From Clostridiales bacterium UBA1728 (lineage in GTDB: Bacteria; Bacillota; Clostridia; Oscillospirales; Oscillospiraceae), in assembly GCA_002315975.1 (NCBI GenBank), contig DCIK01000035.1:1-62188 (forward strand): a stretch of 62,188 nt of DNA, read 5' to 3'. The position numbers and the translations under genes were made by a program. The number at the start of each line of letters is the position of its first letter. The stretch's first letter is position 1. Below the pieces are notes generated by a model, which saw nothing but the letters and a program-made list of their open reading frames with translations, did no database searches and was not told where the DNA came from. Of the stretch, positions 41,752 through 48,533 are shown one piece after another.

Positions 41752-42684
41752 ATGACAAGGCAGGAATGCGCGGAATATCTCAAGTCCCACGACAACTATC
41801 TGATTCTTACCCACGTTCGTCCCGACGGCGATACCCTGGGCTCTGCCACGGCCATCTGCCATTTTCTGCGCAGACTGGGCAAGCAGGCCTGGCTCTATCC
41901 CAACCCGGAGGTAAGCAACTTCTACATGGAGCTGGTGCAGCCCTACTTCCTCCCCGAGAATCAGAGCTATGACACCGTTCTTGCGGTGGATGTGGCCTCG
42001 GCGAACATGATCGCCAACGGCTACGAGGGCAAGGTGGACCTCTCCATCGACCATCACCCCGACGGCGGAAAATTCTGCACCGAAGCCTGCATCGATGCCA
42101 CCAAGGCCGCCGGCGGCGAGCTGGTGCTGGAGGTGCTGGAGCTACTGGACACCCCCGATGCCTTCGAGGCCGACTGCCTCTATATCGCCGTCTCCACCGA
42201 CAGCGGCTGCTTCCGCTTTTCCAACACCACTGCCGACAGCTTCCGCGCCGCTGCAAGGCTCACGGATTACGGCGCTCACATCGCCGATCTCAACAAGAAG
42301 CTCTTCCGCAGCAAGTCCCGGGAGCGTATGCTCTTAGAGGGCATGATCTGCTCCTCCCTCCTCAGCTATAAGGATGCCCGGCTGAACATTGCCGTGGTCA
42401 CCCTGGAGATGATGCGGAAGTCGGGCGCCAGGGAAGAGGACTGCATGGACATGGCCGATCTGGCCGGTATGGTCGTCACCAACAAGGTGGCCATCACCGT
42501 CCGGGAGCTGAAGCCCAACTACAGCAAAATCTCCATCCGCACCGACGGCAGCATCAGCTCCATCACCATAGCCAAGGCCTTCGGCGGCGGCGGACATCTC
42601 ATGGCCTCCGGCTGCATGATTCCCATGGAGCCCTTCGCCGCTGCCGAGGCCGTCCGCAAGGTCGTGGAGGAGCTCTGGCCGTGA
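41752..42684 (+). CDS. nrnA: DHH-family phosphoesterase NrnA (oligoribonuclease/pAp phosphatase)
   Basis: A 310-residue DHH/DHHA1 protein. HVRPDGDTLGSA and LAVDVAS hold the first metal sites, SIDHHPDGG the DHH motif, and FGGGGHLMASGCMIP the DHHA1 substrate-binding GGGH. Related B. subtilis NrnA degrades short RNAs from the 5' end and dephosphorylates pAp. TAGGAGGAATAAG precedes the ATG; hairpin-chain copy B ends just before. Its stop overlaps the truB GTG start. Confidence 0.92.
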   Translation: MTRQECAEYLKSHDNYLILTHVRPDGDTLGSATAICHFLRRLGKQAWLYPNPEVSNFYMELVQPYFLPENQSYDTVLAVDVASANMIANGYEGKVDLSIDHHPDGGKFCTEACIDATKAAGGELVLEVLELLDTPDAFEADCLYIAVSTDSGCFRFSNTTADSFRAAARLTDYGAHIADLNKKLFRSKSRERMLLEGMICSSLLSYKDARLNIAVVTLEMMRKSGAREEDCMDMADLAGMVVTNKVAITVRELKPNYSKISIRTDGSISSITIAKAFGGGGHLMASGCMIPMEPFAAAEAVRKVVEELWP

Positions 42685-43526
42685 CCGGACTGCTGCTCAT
42701 CGATAAGGAGCCGGACTGGACCAGTCACGATGTGGTGGCCAAGCTCCGGGGCCAGCTCAAAGAGCGCCGCATCGGTCACGCGGGCACCTTAGACCCCCTG
42801 GCCACGGGGCTGCTGCTGGTGCTCTGCGGACGGGCAACCCGCGCCTCGGAATACGCCGAGGCCACGGAGAAGCAGTATCTCTGCGCCTTGCGTCCGGGCA
42901 TCGTCACCGATACCCAGGACATCAGCGGCAATATCCTCTCTGAGAGTGCCCTGCGTCCCACGGCGGAGGAGCTGCAGGCGGTGCTGCCCCGGTTCACCGG
43001 CGATATCCGGCAGGTGCCCCCCATGTACTCCGCCATCAAAATCGGCGGGAGAAAGCTTTACGACATTGCCCGCAAGGGCGGCGAGGTGGAGCGGGAGGCG
43101 CGAAGCATTACCATTTACAGCATTGAATACTGCGGCGAGAACGGGGGAGACTACCTCCTGCGCATCCGCTGCTCCAAGGGTACCTATATCCGCACCCTCT
43201 GCCACGACATCGGCGCGGCCTTAGGCTGCGGCGCTGCCATGGCCTCCCTGCGCCGGGAGCGGCTGGGCGTGTTCGATGTGGCAAACGCCTGCAAAATAGC
43301 CGAGGCCGCGCCGGACAGGCTGCTGCCTCTGGATACCCTCTTTTCCGATAAGACGGCGCTGACGCTCTCGGCTAAACAGGAGCGCCTCTGCCGCTGCGGC
43401 AACGACTTCCGCGTGGATGCGGAGGAGGGCGAGTATCGCTTTTACGGCGAGAGCGGCGAATTTCTCTCCTACGGCAGAGTGGCCGAAGGGCAGGGCCGCA
43501 GTATAAAGAGTTTTTTTGAGGTCTGA
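42681..43526 (+). CDS. truB: tRNA pseudouridine(55) synthase TruB
   Basis: A 281-residue TruB. GTG start inside the nrnA stop (GTGA). LLLIDKEPDWTSHDVVAKLR, KERRIGHAGTLDPLATGLL (catalytic Asp in the TLDPLATG block) and PPMYSAIKIGGRKLYDIAR are the family motifs. TruB makes pseudouridine at position 55 of the T-loop in tRNA. C-terminal PUA-like tail of the expected size. Followed five bases later by the RibF-like gene. Confidence 0.95.
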   Translation: MTGLLLIDKEPDWTSHDVVAKLRGQLKERRIGHAGTLDPLATGLLLVLCGRATRASEYAEATEKQYLCALRPGIVTDTQDISGNILSESALRPTAEELQAVLPRFTGDIRQVPPMYSAIKIGGRKLYDIARKGGEVEREARSITIYSIEYCGENGGDYLLRIRCSKGTYIRTLCHDIGAALGCGAAMASLRRERLGVFDVANACKIAEAAPDRLLPLDTLFSDKTALTLSAKQERLCRCGNDFRVDAEEGEYRFYGESGEFLSYGRVAEGQGRSIKSFFEV

Positions 43527-43531
43527 AGACC

Positions 43532-44227
43532 ATGGAAGATAGAAAGATACTGGCGCTGGGCTTCTTTGACGGTGTCCACCGGGGACACGCGGAGCTGCTG
43601 CGCCGAGCCAAAAAACTGGCGGCAGACCACGGCCTGAGCGCCGAGGCCGTGAGCTTCTCCACCCATCCCAGCGCCGTGCTGCAGGGTCAGAGCGTGCCGC
43701 TTCTGAGCACCGAGGAGGAGCGGAGGGAGCTCATGGAGGCGCTGGGTGTCAGCGTCCGCTTCCTGCCCTTTGATGAAAAGCTCTGTGCCACGGCCTGGGA
43801 CGAGTTTCTGGAGCGGCTGCTTTCCGAAGGCGCTGCCGGCTTCGTGGTGGGCTACGATTTCCGCTTCGGCTACCGGGGCGAGGGAAACGCCGAGAAGCTG
43901 ACCCAATGGTGCGCAGAGCGGGGATTGCTCTTTGAACGGGTCGAGGCGGTCATGGACGGCGGGGAGCCCATCAGCTCCAGCCGCATCCGCGCTCTCCTTG
44001 CCAAAGGCGAGGTGGCCGAGGCCACGGAGCTTCTGGGCCACGGTCAGCTCTACTGCGGCGAGACCGGCTCCGGGCTGGTGAACTTCAGGAGCGGCGTGCA
44101 GACCGTCCCGGCGGGGGAGTACATCGTCCGCGTGGGAAGCGAGGTCATGGTGGTGCAGATCGACCGCTGGGGTATCTGGCTGCCCGTCAGCGGGAGGTTC
44201 AGCGTGTATGTGGAAGAGGAGGCCTGA
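43532..44227 (+). CDS. RibF-like FAD synthetase domain protein without a full riboflavin kinase domain
   Basis: A 231-residue protein. Residues 1-165 are an FMN adenylyltransferase (nucleotidyltransferase) domain: LGFFDGVHRGHAELL (HxGH), VGYDFRFGYRGEGN and GGEPISSSRIRALL match RibF. In a bifunctional RibF a riboflavin kinase domain of ~130 residues follows; here only ~60 residues remain (GHGQLYCGETGSGLVNF...IVRVG) without the PTAN metal motif. It probably makes FAD from FMN only, or binds a related ligand. Operon position after truB is the usual one for ribF. Confidence 0.8.
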   Translation: MEDRKILALGFFDGVHRGHAELLRRAKKLAADHGLSAEAVSFSTHPSAVLQGQSVPLLSTEEERRELMEALGVSVRFLPFDEKLCATAWDEFLERLLSEGAAGFVVGYDFRFGYRGEGNAEKLTQWCAERGLLFERVEAVMDGGEPISSSRIRALLAKGEVAEATELLGHGQLYCGETGSGLVNFRSGVQTVPAGEYIVRVGSEVMVVQIDRWGIWLPVSGRFSVYVEEEA

Positions 44228-44229
44228 GG

Positions 44230-44532
44230 ATGAAGCTTCGTAATCCCCTTGCCGCCGCTGCCGAATGGGCCGAGCGTATGTCCAACCCGGAGGAGACCCT
44301 CAGACGCAAACAGCAGGAGCTTCAGCAGCGCCGGGAACGCGAGGCCGAGCAGCCCCCGATCCCGGAGGAAAACCAGACGCCCGCTGCAGCCGCTGCACCC
44401 TCTCCCGCACCTGCGCCTGTGCAGAGACCCGGACCCGGCGCAGACGAGCTCCGCTCCGCCATCTGGGCCGGCTGCATCATGCTGGCTGTGGCCTGCTCCA
44501 TAGTAGCCTTCTTCATCGGAATGATACGCTAA
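44230..44532 (+). CDS. Small C-tail-anchored protein of unknown function
   Basis: A 100-residue protein: N-terminal coiled coil (EETLRRKQQELQQRREREAE), an Ala/Pro-rich linker (residues 42-70) and a single membrane span at the end (AIWAGCIMLAVACSIVAFFI). Starts two bases after the RibF-like stop, so it is the last gene of the operon. No family recognised. Orientation suggests a cytoplasmic coiled coil anchored by its C-terminus. Confidence 0.6.
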   Translation: MKLRNPLAAAAEWAERMSNPEETLRRKQQELQQRREREAEQPPIPEENQTPAAAAAPSPAPAPVQRPGPGADELRSAIWAGCIMLAVACSIVAFFIGMIR

Positions 44533-44534
44533 AT

Positions 44535-44597
44535 GACAAAAGTGGGGACGGTTCTCAAAAGTGTCAAATGACACTATCGAGAACCGTCCCCGATTTT
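44535..44597. repeat. GGGGACGGTTCTC hairpin (REP-like)
   Basis: GGGGACGGTTCTC and GAGAACCGTCCCC inverted around an inner GTGTCA/TGACAC palindrome. Same core as the hairpins next to the transposase at 61384 and at 35150-35210. It may double as a terminator between convergent genes. Confidence 0.75.
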
Positions 44598-44604
44598 CTC
44601 ATTT

Positions 44605-44988
44605 TCACAGCACCCGGCTCAGCTCACGGCGGAGCTCGCGGGCGCGGCGGAGGCAGGCCTCCTGCCACTGTCCGCTGCCGTGGAGCAGGGCGCTGCGCTC
44701 CTCCAGGTTGATGCACTCCCGGAGCAGATAGGGCTTTGGGCTCTCTCCCCGGTAGCAGGGCAGCAGGGGACAGGCTTCGGCGGTGAGGATGAAATACTCC
44801 GCCTGCAGCGCCGCGGACTCCTCCTCCCTTTCCCGGAGAAAGCGGGTGTAGCCCAGCAGACGGTACAGCTCCATGGCTGCCGCGCAGAGCTCCAGCCTTT
44901 CCCGCAGGGCTGAGACCACGCTGCCCCGGTTGGGACAGCTCTCTCCGCTGACGCGCTGCCAGACGCGCAGAAATTGCTCTTTATCCAT
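44605..44988 (-). CDS. Unknown 127-residue helical protein
   Basis: Mainly helical, with many Arg, Glu and Leu (DKEQFLRVWQRVSGE, then LCAAAMELYRLLGYTRFL and ECINLEERSALLHG). It has a helical-bundle look, but no iron ligands of ferritin-like proteins were found, and no family is recognised. ATG 44988 has GAGGTG at seven bases; the nearer upstream ATG would overlap it. Divergent from rsmE. Confidence 0.6.
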   Translation of the reverse strand: MDKEQFLRVWQRVSGESCPNRGSVVSALRERLELCAAAMELYRLLGYTRFLREREEESAALQAEYFILTAEACPLLPCYRGESPKPYLLRECINLEERSALLHGSGQWQEACLRRARELRRELSRVL

Positions 44989-45069
44989 GGCATCCACCTC
45001 GCCTCATCCTATTGCAAAGCGGGCGGGAATGTGCGATAATAGCAAAAAAGCTTTTTAAGGAGATACCCT

Positions 45070-45810
45070 ATGCCCAGATTTTTTCTCAGCGGCGGCAGCA
45101 ATGTGGCCGGCGGCACCGCCTTGATCGCCGGGGAGGACGCCAAACACGTGAAGGTGCTGCGCCTGCGCATCGGCGACAGGCTCATCCTCTGCGACGGCAA
45201 GGGTACGGACTACCACTGCTCCGTCACCCGTATGTCCGGCGAGAGCGTGGAGTGCGAGGTCTTTGAGTCTAAGCCCTGCATCGCCGAGCCCAGCGTGAAG
45301 GTGCAGATTTTAGTGGGGCTGCCCAAGGGCGACAAGGCCGAGACCATCATTCAGAAATGCGTGGAGTCCGGCGCGGACGAGATATGGTTTTTCCCCTCGG
45401 AGCGCTGCGTCATGAAGCTCAGAGCCGGCACCGAGGACAAAAAGCTGGAGCGTTTTCAGAAAATCGCCGAGGAGGCTGCCAAGCAGTCCGGCCGCGGCAT
45501 CATCCCTCGGGTGGGACTGCTCAAGGACATTGCCGAGGCCTTCAACCGGGCCAATGCCACCGATCTGCCCCTCTTCATGTACGAGACCGGAGAGCGTCAG
45601 ACCCTGCGCGAGGCCGTGGAGAGCGCGGAGAATATCCGCACTGCTGCTATCATCACCGGTCCCGAGGGCGGCTTCGAGCCCTTTGAGGCGGAGCTGGCCC
45701 GGCGGGTGGGGCTCCGCATCTGCTCCATGGGCCCCCGCATCTTCCGCTGCGAGACCGCCCCGGTGGCAGCCCTCAGCGCGCTCATGTACGCCACGGGGAA
45801 CATGGACTGA
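45070..45810 (+). CDS. rsmE: 16S rRNA (uracil1498-N3)-methyltransferase RsmE
   Basis: A 246-residue SPOUT methyltransferase. PRFFLSGGS begins the PUA-like RNA-binding domain; GLPKGDKAETIIQKCVESG starts the catalytic part; ITGPEGGFEPFEAEL and GPRIFRCETAPVAALSAL form the SAM-binding trefoil knot. It methylates U1498 of 16S rRNA. AAGGAGAT precedes the ATG. Confidence 0.95.
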   Translation: MPRFFLSGGSNVAGGTALIAGEDAKHVKVLRLRIGDRLILCDGKGTDYHCSVTRMSGESVECEVFESKPCIAEPSVKVQILVGLPKGDKAETIIQKCVESGADEIWFFPSERCVMKLRAGTEDKKLERFQKIAEEAAKQSGRGIIPRVGLLKDIAEAFNRANATDLPLFMYETGERQTLREAVESAENIRTAAIITGPEGGFEPFEAELARRVGLRICSMGPRIFRCETAPVAALSALMYATGNMD

Positions 45811-45830
45811 CATCAGCCCCTATCTTCTCT

Positions 45831-45895
45831 TTCCCGGGAAAGAGAAGATGCGCCGCCGGAGGCGGACGGTACGGCCTCCGGGCTGTGCCGCTCCT
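45831..45895. repeat. Degenerate GGTACGGCCTCCGGGCTGTGCC unit
   Basis: A TTTCCCGGGAAA palindrome and a GGCC-type unit in the gap after rsmE; no gene. Confidence 0.4.
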
Positions 45896-45915
45896 TCTCA
45901 GCCCCGAAAAACTCC

Positions 45916-45944
45916 TTGACTTTTCCGCACTTGACCCCTATAAT
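45916..45944 (+). promoter_or_regulatory. Promoter of antisense RNA, copy A
   Basis: TTGACT (45916-45921), 17-base spacer, TATAAT (45939-45944). Confidence 0.8.
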
Positions 45945-45950
45945 CAGAAA

Positions 45951-46046
45951 TATAAAAAGGGTGCCGATAAGCGGCGACCCGATTTAGCGCTGATCTACAT
46001 TAGACACAGACACCGTCACTTGGCCGAGTGGCGGTGTCGCTCTTTT
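45951..46046 (+). ncRNA. Putative antitoxin antisense RNA, copy A
   Basis: A ~95-base RNA expected from the TTGACT-17-TATAAT promoter. It starts with a hairpin (GGGTGCCG, ATAAG loop, CGGCGACCC at 45959-45980), has a 28-base linker, and ends in a terminator whose stem (46009-46020 with 46027-46038, 12 pairs with one G-T) is followed by TCTTTT. It runs convergent with the 27-residue ORF (46099 to 46016), and its whole length is complementary to the 3' part of that mRNA, which would end at the GGGTCGCCG...CGGCACCC-TTTTTA hairpin on the minus strand. Confidence 0.65.
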
Positions 46047-46099
46047 ACAGTAACCGTTACGGTATATCCGAAGATATGGAACGTTAATGTAATGGGCAT
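46016..46099 (-). CDS. 27-residue hydrophobic peptide, putative type I toxin, copy A
   Basis: MPITLTFHIFGYTVTVTV followed by KERHRHSAK: a 17-residue hydrophobic, beta-prone stretch and a basic tail. The ATG at 46099 has a very strong ribosome binding site (GAGGAGGTGAC) that is paired in a CCTCC-GAGA-GGAGG hairpin, so it should be hidden in the intact mRNA. Minus-strand promoter TTGAAA (46198-46203), 17 bases, TATAAT (46175-46180), giving a ~68-base leader. The last codons overlap the terminator of the convergent antisense RNA. An identical peptide is encoded at 46337-46420. The layout is that of a type I toxin; membrane action is inference. Confidence 0.65.
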   Translation of the reverse strand: MPITLTFHIFGYTVTVTVKERHRHSAK

Positions 46100-46174
46100 A
46101 TTGTCACCTCCTCTCGGAGGAAGTGGCCACCGCCTACCGTTTATTGCACCCTTTACTCCTTGTGGAGCATGGAT

Positions 46175-46203
46175 ATTATAAAGGAAAAGAGCGGGCTTTT
46201 CAA
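46175..46203 (-). promoter_or_regulatory. Promoter of the 27-residue ORF, copy A
   Basis: Minus strand: TTGAAA (46198-46203), 17-base spacer, TATAAT (46175-46180). Confidence 0.8.
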
Positions 46204-46242
46204 ATCGGAAACGATAACAATCCCGTATCAAAAACTTTCCCC

Positions 46243-46270
46243 TTGACTTATGCACGCTTTTCGCTATAAT
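46243..46270 (+). promoter_or_regulatory. Promoter of antisense RNA, copy B
   Basis: TTGACT (46243-46248), 16-base spacer, TATAAT (46265-46270). Confidence 0.8.
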
Positions 46271-46276
46271 GAGAAA

Positions 46277-46367
46277 TATAAAAAGGGTGCCGATAAGCGG
46301 TGACCCTGTTAGCTGGGTATCATTAGCATGACACCGTCACTTGGCAGAGTGGCGGTGTCGCTCTTTT
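46277..46367 (+). ncRNA. Putative antitoxin antisense RNA, copy B
   Basis: Same design as copy A: first hairpin GGGTGCCG/CGGTGACCC, terminator stem GACACCGTCACT (46330-46341) with AGTGGCGGTGTC (46348-46359) and a T-run. The linker (46307-46329, 23 bases) differs in length and sequence from the 28-base linker of copy A, while the rest of the unit is almost identical. Confidence 0.65.
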
Positions 46368-46420
46368 ACAGTAACCGTTACGGTATATCCGAAGATATGG
46401 AACGTTAATGTAATGGGCAT
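46337..46420 (-). CDS. 27-residue hydrophobic peptide, putative type I toxin, copy B
   Basis: Encodes exactly the same peptide as copy A, with only silent change in the last codons, and the same hidden ribosome binding site. The -10 position reads TAAAAT (46496-46501) and the -35 position TGGATT (46519-46524), so this copy should be expressed more weakly than copy A. Tandem with copy A in the same orientation, spacing about 320 bases. Confidence 0.6.
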   Translation of the reverse strand: MPITLTFHIFGYTVTVTVKERHRHSAK

Positions 46421-46552
46421 ACTGTCACCTCCTCTCGGAGGAAGTGGCCACCGCCTACCGTTTATTGCACCCTTTACTCCTTACGGAGCAGAACCATTTT
46501 ACAACTTAATCCGCGCGGAATCCACAACATTCCGGCAACAATCGTATATCAA

Positions 46553-46590
46553 AAAAGCACCCCTTCGGGATAGACCGAACGGGTGCTTTG
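46553..46590 (-). terminator. Terminator of upp
   Basis: On the minus strand AAAGCACCCGTTCGG pairs with CCGAAGGGGTGCTTT (one mismatch), followed by TTTT. Confidence 0.8.
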
Positions 46591-46602
46591 CAGCTTCTGA
46601 AC

Positions 46603-47232
46603 TTACTTGGTGCCGAAGATACGGTCGCCGGCATCGCCCAGACCGGGGACGATGTAGCCGATGTCGTTGAGCTTCTCGTCCTTGGCGGCCACGTAGATGT
46701 CCACATCGGGGTGGGCCTCCTGCATGGCGGCAATGCCCTCGGGAGCGCCGATGATGCTCATGAGCTTGATGGAGCGAACACCCGCCTCCTTCAGGAAGGT
46801 GCAGGATGCCACGGCGCTGCCGCCGGTGGCCAGCATAGGATCCACAACGATGCAGTCACGCTCGGTCACATCGGGGGGCATCTTGAAGTAGTACTTCACA
46901 GGCTCCAGCGTCTCGGGGTCGCGGTACAGACCGATATGGCCGACCTTCACATTGGGCATCATGGCGACCATGCCGTCCACCATGCCCAGACCGGCACGGA
47001 GAATGGGAACGATGGCCAGCTTCTTGCCGGCGATGCGCCTGCAGGTGGCAATGCCCATGGGGGTCTCGACCTGAATCTCTTCCAGAGGCAGATCCCGGGT
47101 GGCTTCGTAGCACATCAGCTGGGCGATTTCGCTCACCAGCTCACGGAACTCCTTCACGCTGGTGTTCTTGTCGCGGAGAATGGAAAGCTTGTGCTGGATG
47201 AGAGGATGGTCAAAGATATAGACCTTGCTCAT
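46603..47232 (-). CDS. upp: Uracil phosphoribosyltransferase
   Basis: A 209-residue UPRT. ATGGSAVASCTFLKEAG is the PRPP-binding loop, VPILRAGLGMVDGM the substrate region, and YIVPGLGDAGDRIFGTK the uracil-binding C-terminus. It converts uracil and PRPP to UMP. AAAAGGAGTG precedes the ATG at 47232. It follows tsaB by a 21-base gap in the same strand, so tsaE-tsaB-upp form one operon. Confidence 0.96.
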   Translation of the reverse strand: MSKVYIFDHPLIQHKLSILRDKNTSVKEFRELVSEIAQLMCYEATRDLPLEEIQVETPMGIATCRRIAGKKLAIVPILRAGLGMVDGMVAMMPNVKVGHIGLYRDPETLEPVKYYFKMPPDVTERDCIVVDPMLATGGSAVASCTFLKEAGVRSIKLMSIIGAPEGIAAMQEAHPDVDIYVAAKDEKLNDIGYIVPGLGDAGDRIFGTK

Positions 47233-47253
47233 TTCGGTACACTCCTTTTATTC

Positions 47254-47937
47254 TTAATGGTTTTTTTCCTGTCGTTCACGCTCGGCCTGAGAGAGCCGCA
47301 GATAAACCGGCAGCAGCTCGTCGGCACCCCGGGGCTCCTTGTCCATGGCGGCGAGGCACACGCCCCAGGCGTTCTGGTAGCGGAGAGGCTCCGGCATAAT
47401 GCGGTGGGGTACCGCAAGCTCCCGGAGAGCCTTTTCAAATACGGCCCAGCCGTCACCCAGCACCAGAGCAGACCGGCCCATGGCCTTCACCTGCGCGGCA
47501 AGCTCGTCGGCGGCAATGGCGGCGTCCTCGCTGAGACGGCTGCCGTCAGCGTCGAAGACGGCCCCGTAGACCTGAGCGCGGCGGGCGTCCATCACCGGGC
47601 AGATTACGCTGCCTTCGGCGGCGAAGAGAGCACTGCACATCATGGCCTCCAGCGTGGAAACGCCGATGGCCTTCTTCTCGGCACCCCAGCAGAGACCCTT
47701 CACCGTGGCCACGCCGATGCGTACGCCGGTAAAGGAGCCGGGGCCCTGGGCCACGGCAACGGCATCCACATCGCGGACTGTGAGCTGGGCATGGTCAAGC
47801 ATTTCCTCGACCATGGGCAGCAGGGTGGAGGAGTGGGTGAGCTTGCTGCGCTGATAGCTCATGGCCAGCATCTCCCCGTCCCGGCAGAGAGCGCAGGACG
47901 CGGCGGTGGCGGTGGTTTCCAGACCTAAAATCAGCAT
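47254..47937 (-). CDS. tsaB: tRNA threonylcarbamoyladenosine dimerization protein TsaB
   Basis: A 227-residue ASKHA-fold protein: LILGLETTATAASCALCRDG at the start, then STLLPMVEEML and VAVAQGPGSFTGVRIGVATVKGL, all typical of TsaB, the inactive partner of the TsaD kinase-like enzyme in t6A synthesis. TsaD is not in this window. Start overlaps the tsaE stop. Confidence 0.93.
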   Translation of the reverse strand: MLILGLETTATAASCALCRDGEMLAMSYQRSKLTHSSTLLPMVEEMLDHAQLTVRDVDAVAVAQGPGSFTGVRIGVATVKGLCWGAEKKAIGVSTLEAMMCSALFAAEGSVICPVMDARRAQVYGAVFDADGSRLSEDAAIAADELAAQVKAMGRSALVLGDGWAVFEKALRELAVPHRIMPEPLRYQNAWGVCLAAMDKEPRGADELLPVYLRLSQAERERQEKNH

Positions 47938-48356
47938 AGCGCAATCCCCTCAATGTCGATCTCCCGGCTGTCCTCGCCGGTTTTGCGGATGGTCACAACG
48001 ATTTCGCTGCCGTCGAAGGCATCCCGGACATTCTCGCTCCATTCCACGGCGCACACGCCGCCCCGGGCGAGATAATCCTCCCAGCCGATGTCGAAGAGCT
48101 CATCGGCGCTGCAGAGCCGGTACATATCGAAGTGGTACAGCTCCCGCTCGCCCTGAAACTCGTTGACGATGGTGAAGGTGGGACTGCTGATAAGCTCCCG
48201 GATGCCCAGACCCTGACCCAGACCCCGGATAAAGGCGGTCTTCCCGGCACCCAGCTCCCCATACATGGCGATTACCTGACTGCCGGAGGGCAGAGAGTGA
48301 GCCAGACGCATCCCGAGCGCCTCGGTATCCTTTTCGCACTTGCTCAGATAGGTCAT
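47931..48356 (-). CDS. tsaE: tRNA threonylcarbamoyladenosine ATPase TsaE
   Basis: A 141-residue P-loop ATPase. MYGELGAGKTAFIRGLGQGLG is the Walker A region, SSPTFTIVNEFQG a switch loop and HFDMYRL the Walker B-like block of TsaE. It powers the TsaBD complex during t6A formation. ATG 48356 has GAGGTGAG upstream; the frame begins earlier but that extension lacks family likeness. First gene of tsaE-tsaB-upp. Confidence 0.93.
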   Translation of the reverse strand: MTYLSKCEKDTEALGMRLAHSLPSGSQVIAMYGELGAGKTAFIRGLGQGLGIRELISSPTFTIVNEFQGERELYHFDMYRLCSADELFDIGWEDYLARGGVCAVEWSENVRDAFDGSEIVVTIRKTGEDSREIDIEGIALC

Positions 48357-48468
48357 AGTCTCACCTCTTTCCAAATCTTAATTATACGACGATTATCCGC
48401 AAAAGGCAAGCAGAAAAAAGCAAAGCCGGCGCTTTCGTTAAGCTTTCATGAAGAACTGCGCCTTTTGC

Positions 48469-48497
48469 TTGCAAGCATCGTGGGAATGTGCTATGAT
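48469..48497 (+). promoter_or_regulatory. Promoter of the RodA/FtsW gene
   Basis: TTGCAA (48469-48474), 17-base spacer, TATGAT (48492-48497). Confidence 0.6.
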
Positions 48498-48533
48498 ACA
48501 GGTATCTTTCCCTGCGCCGGAGGCTTTACTGAC

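Noticed and set aside
41565..41972. 135-codon ORF spanning hairpin-chain copy B into nrnA
   Set aside because: It is a translation of palindromic repeat DNA; similar peptide strings appear in the other copies for the same reason.
46018..46032. GGCCGAGTGGC, like the D-arm of tRNA-Leu/Ser
   Set aside because: No acceptor, anticodon or T-arm can be drawn around it; it is the loop of the antisense RNA terminator.
48132..48533. N-terminal extension of the SEDS protein
   Set aside because: The extension runs through the tsaE gene on the opposite strand and the promoter; TTG 48534 has the only good ribosome binding site.
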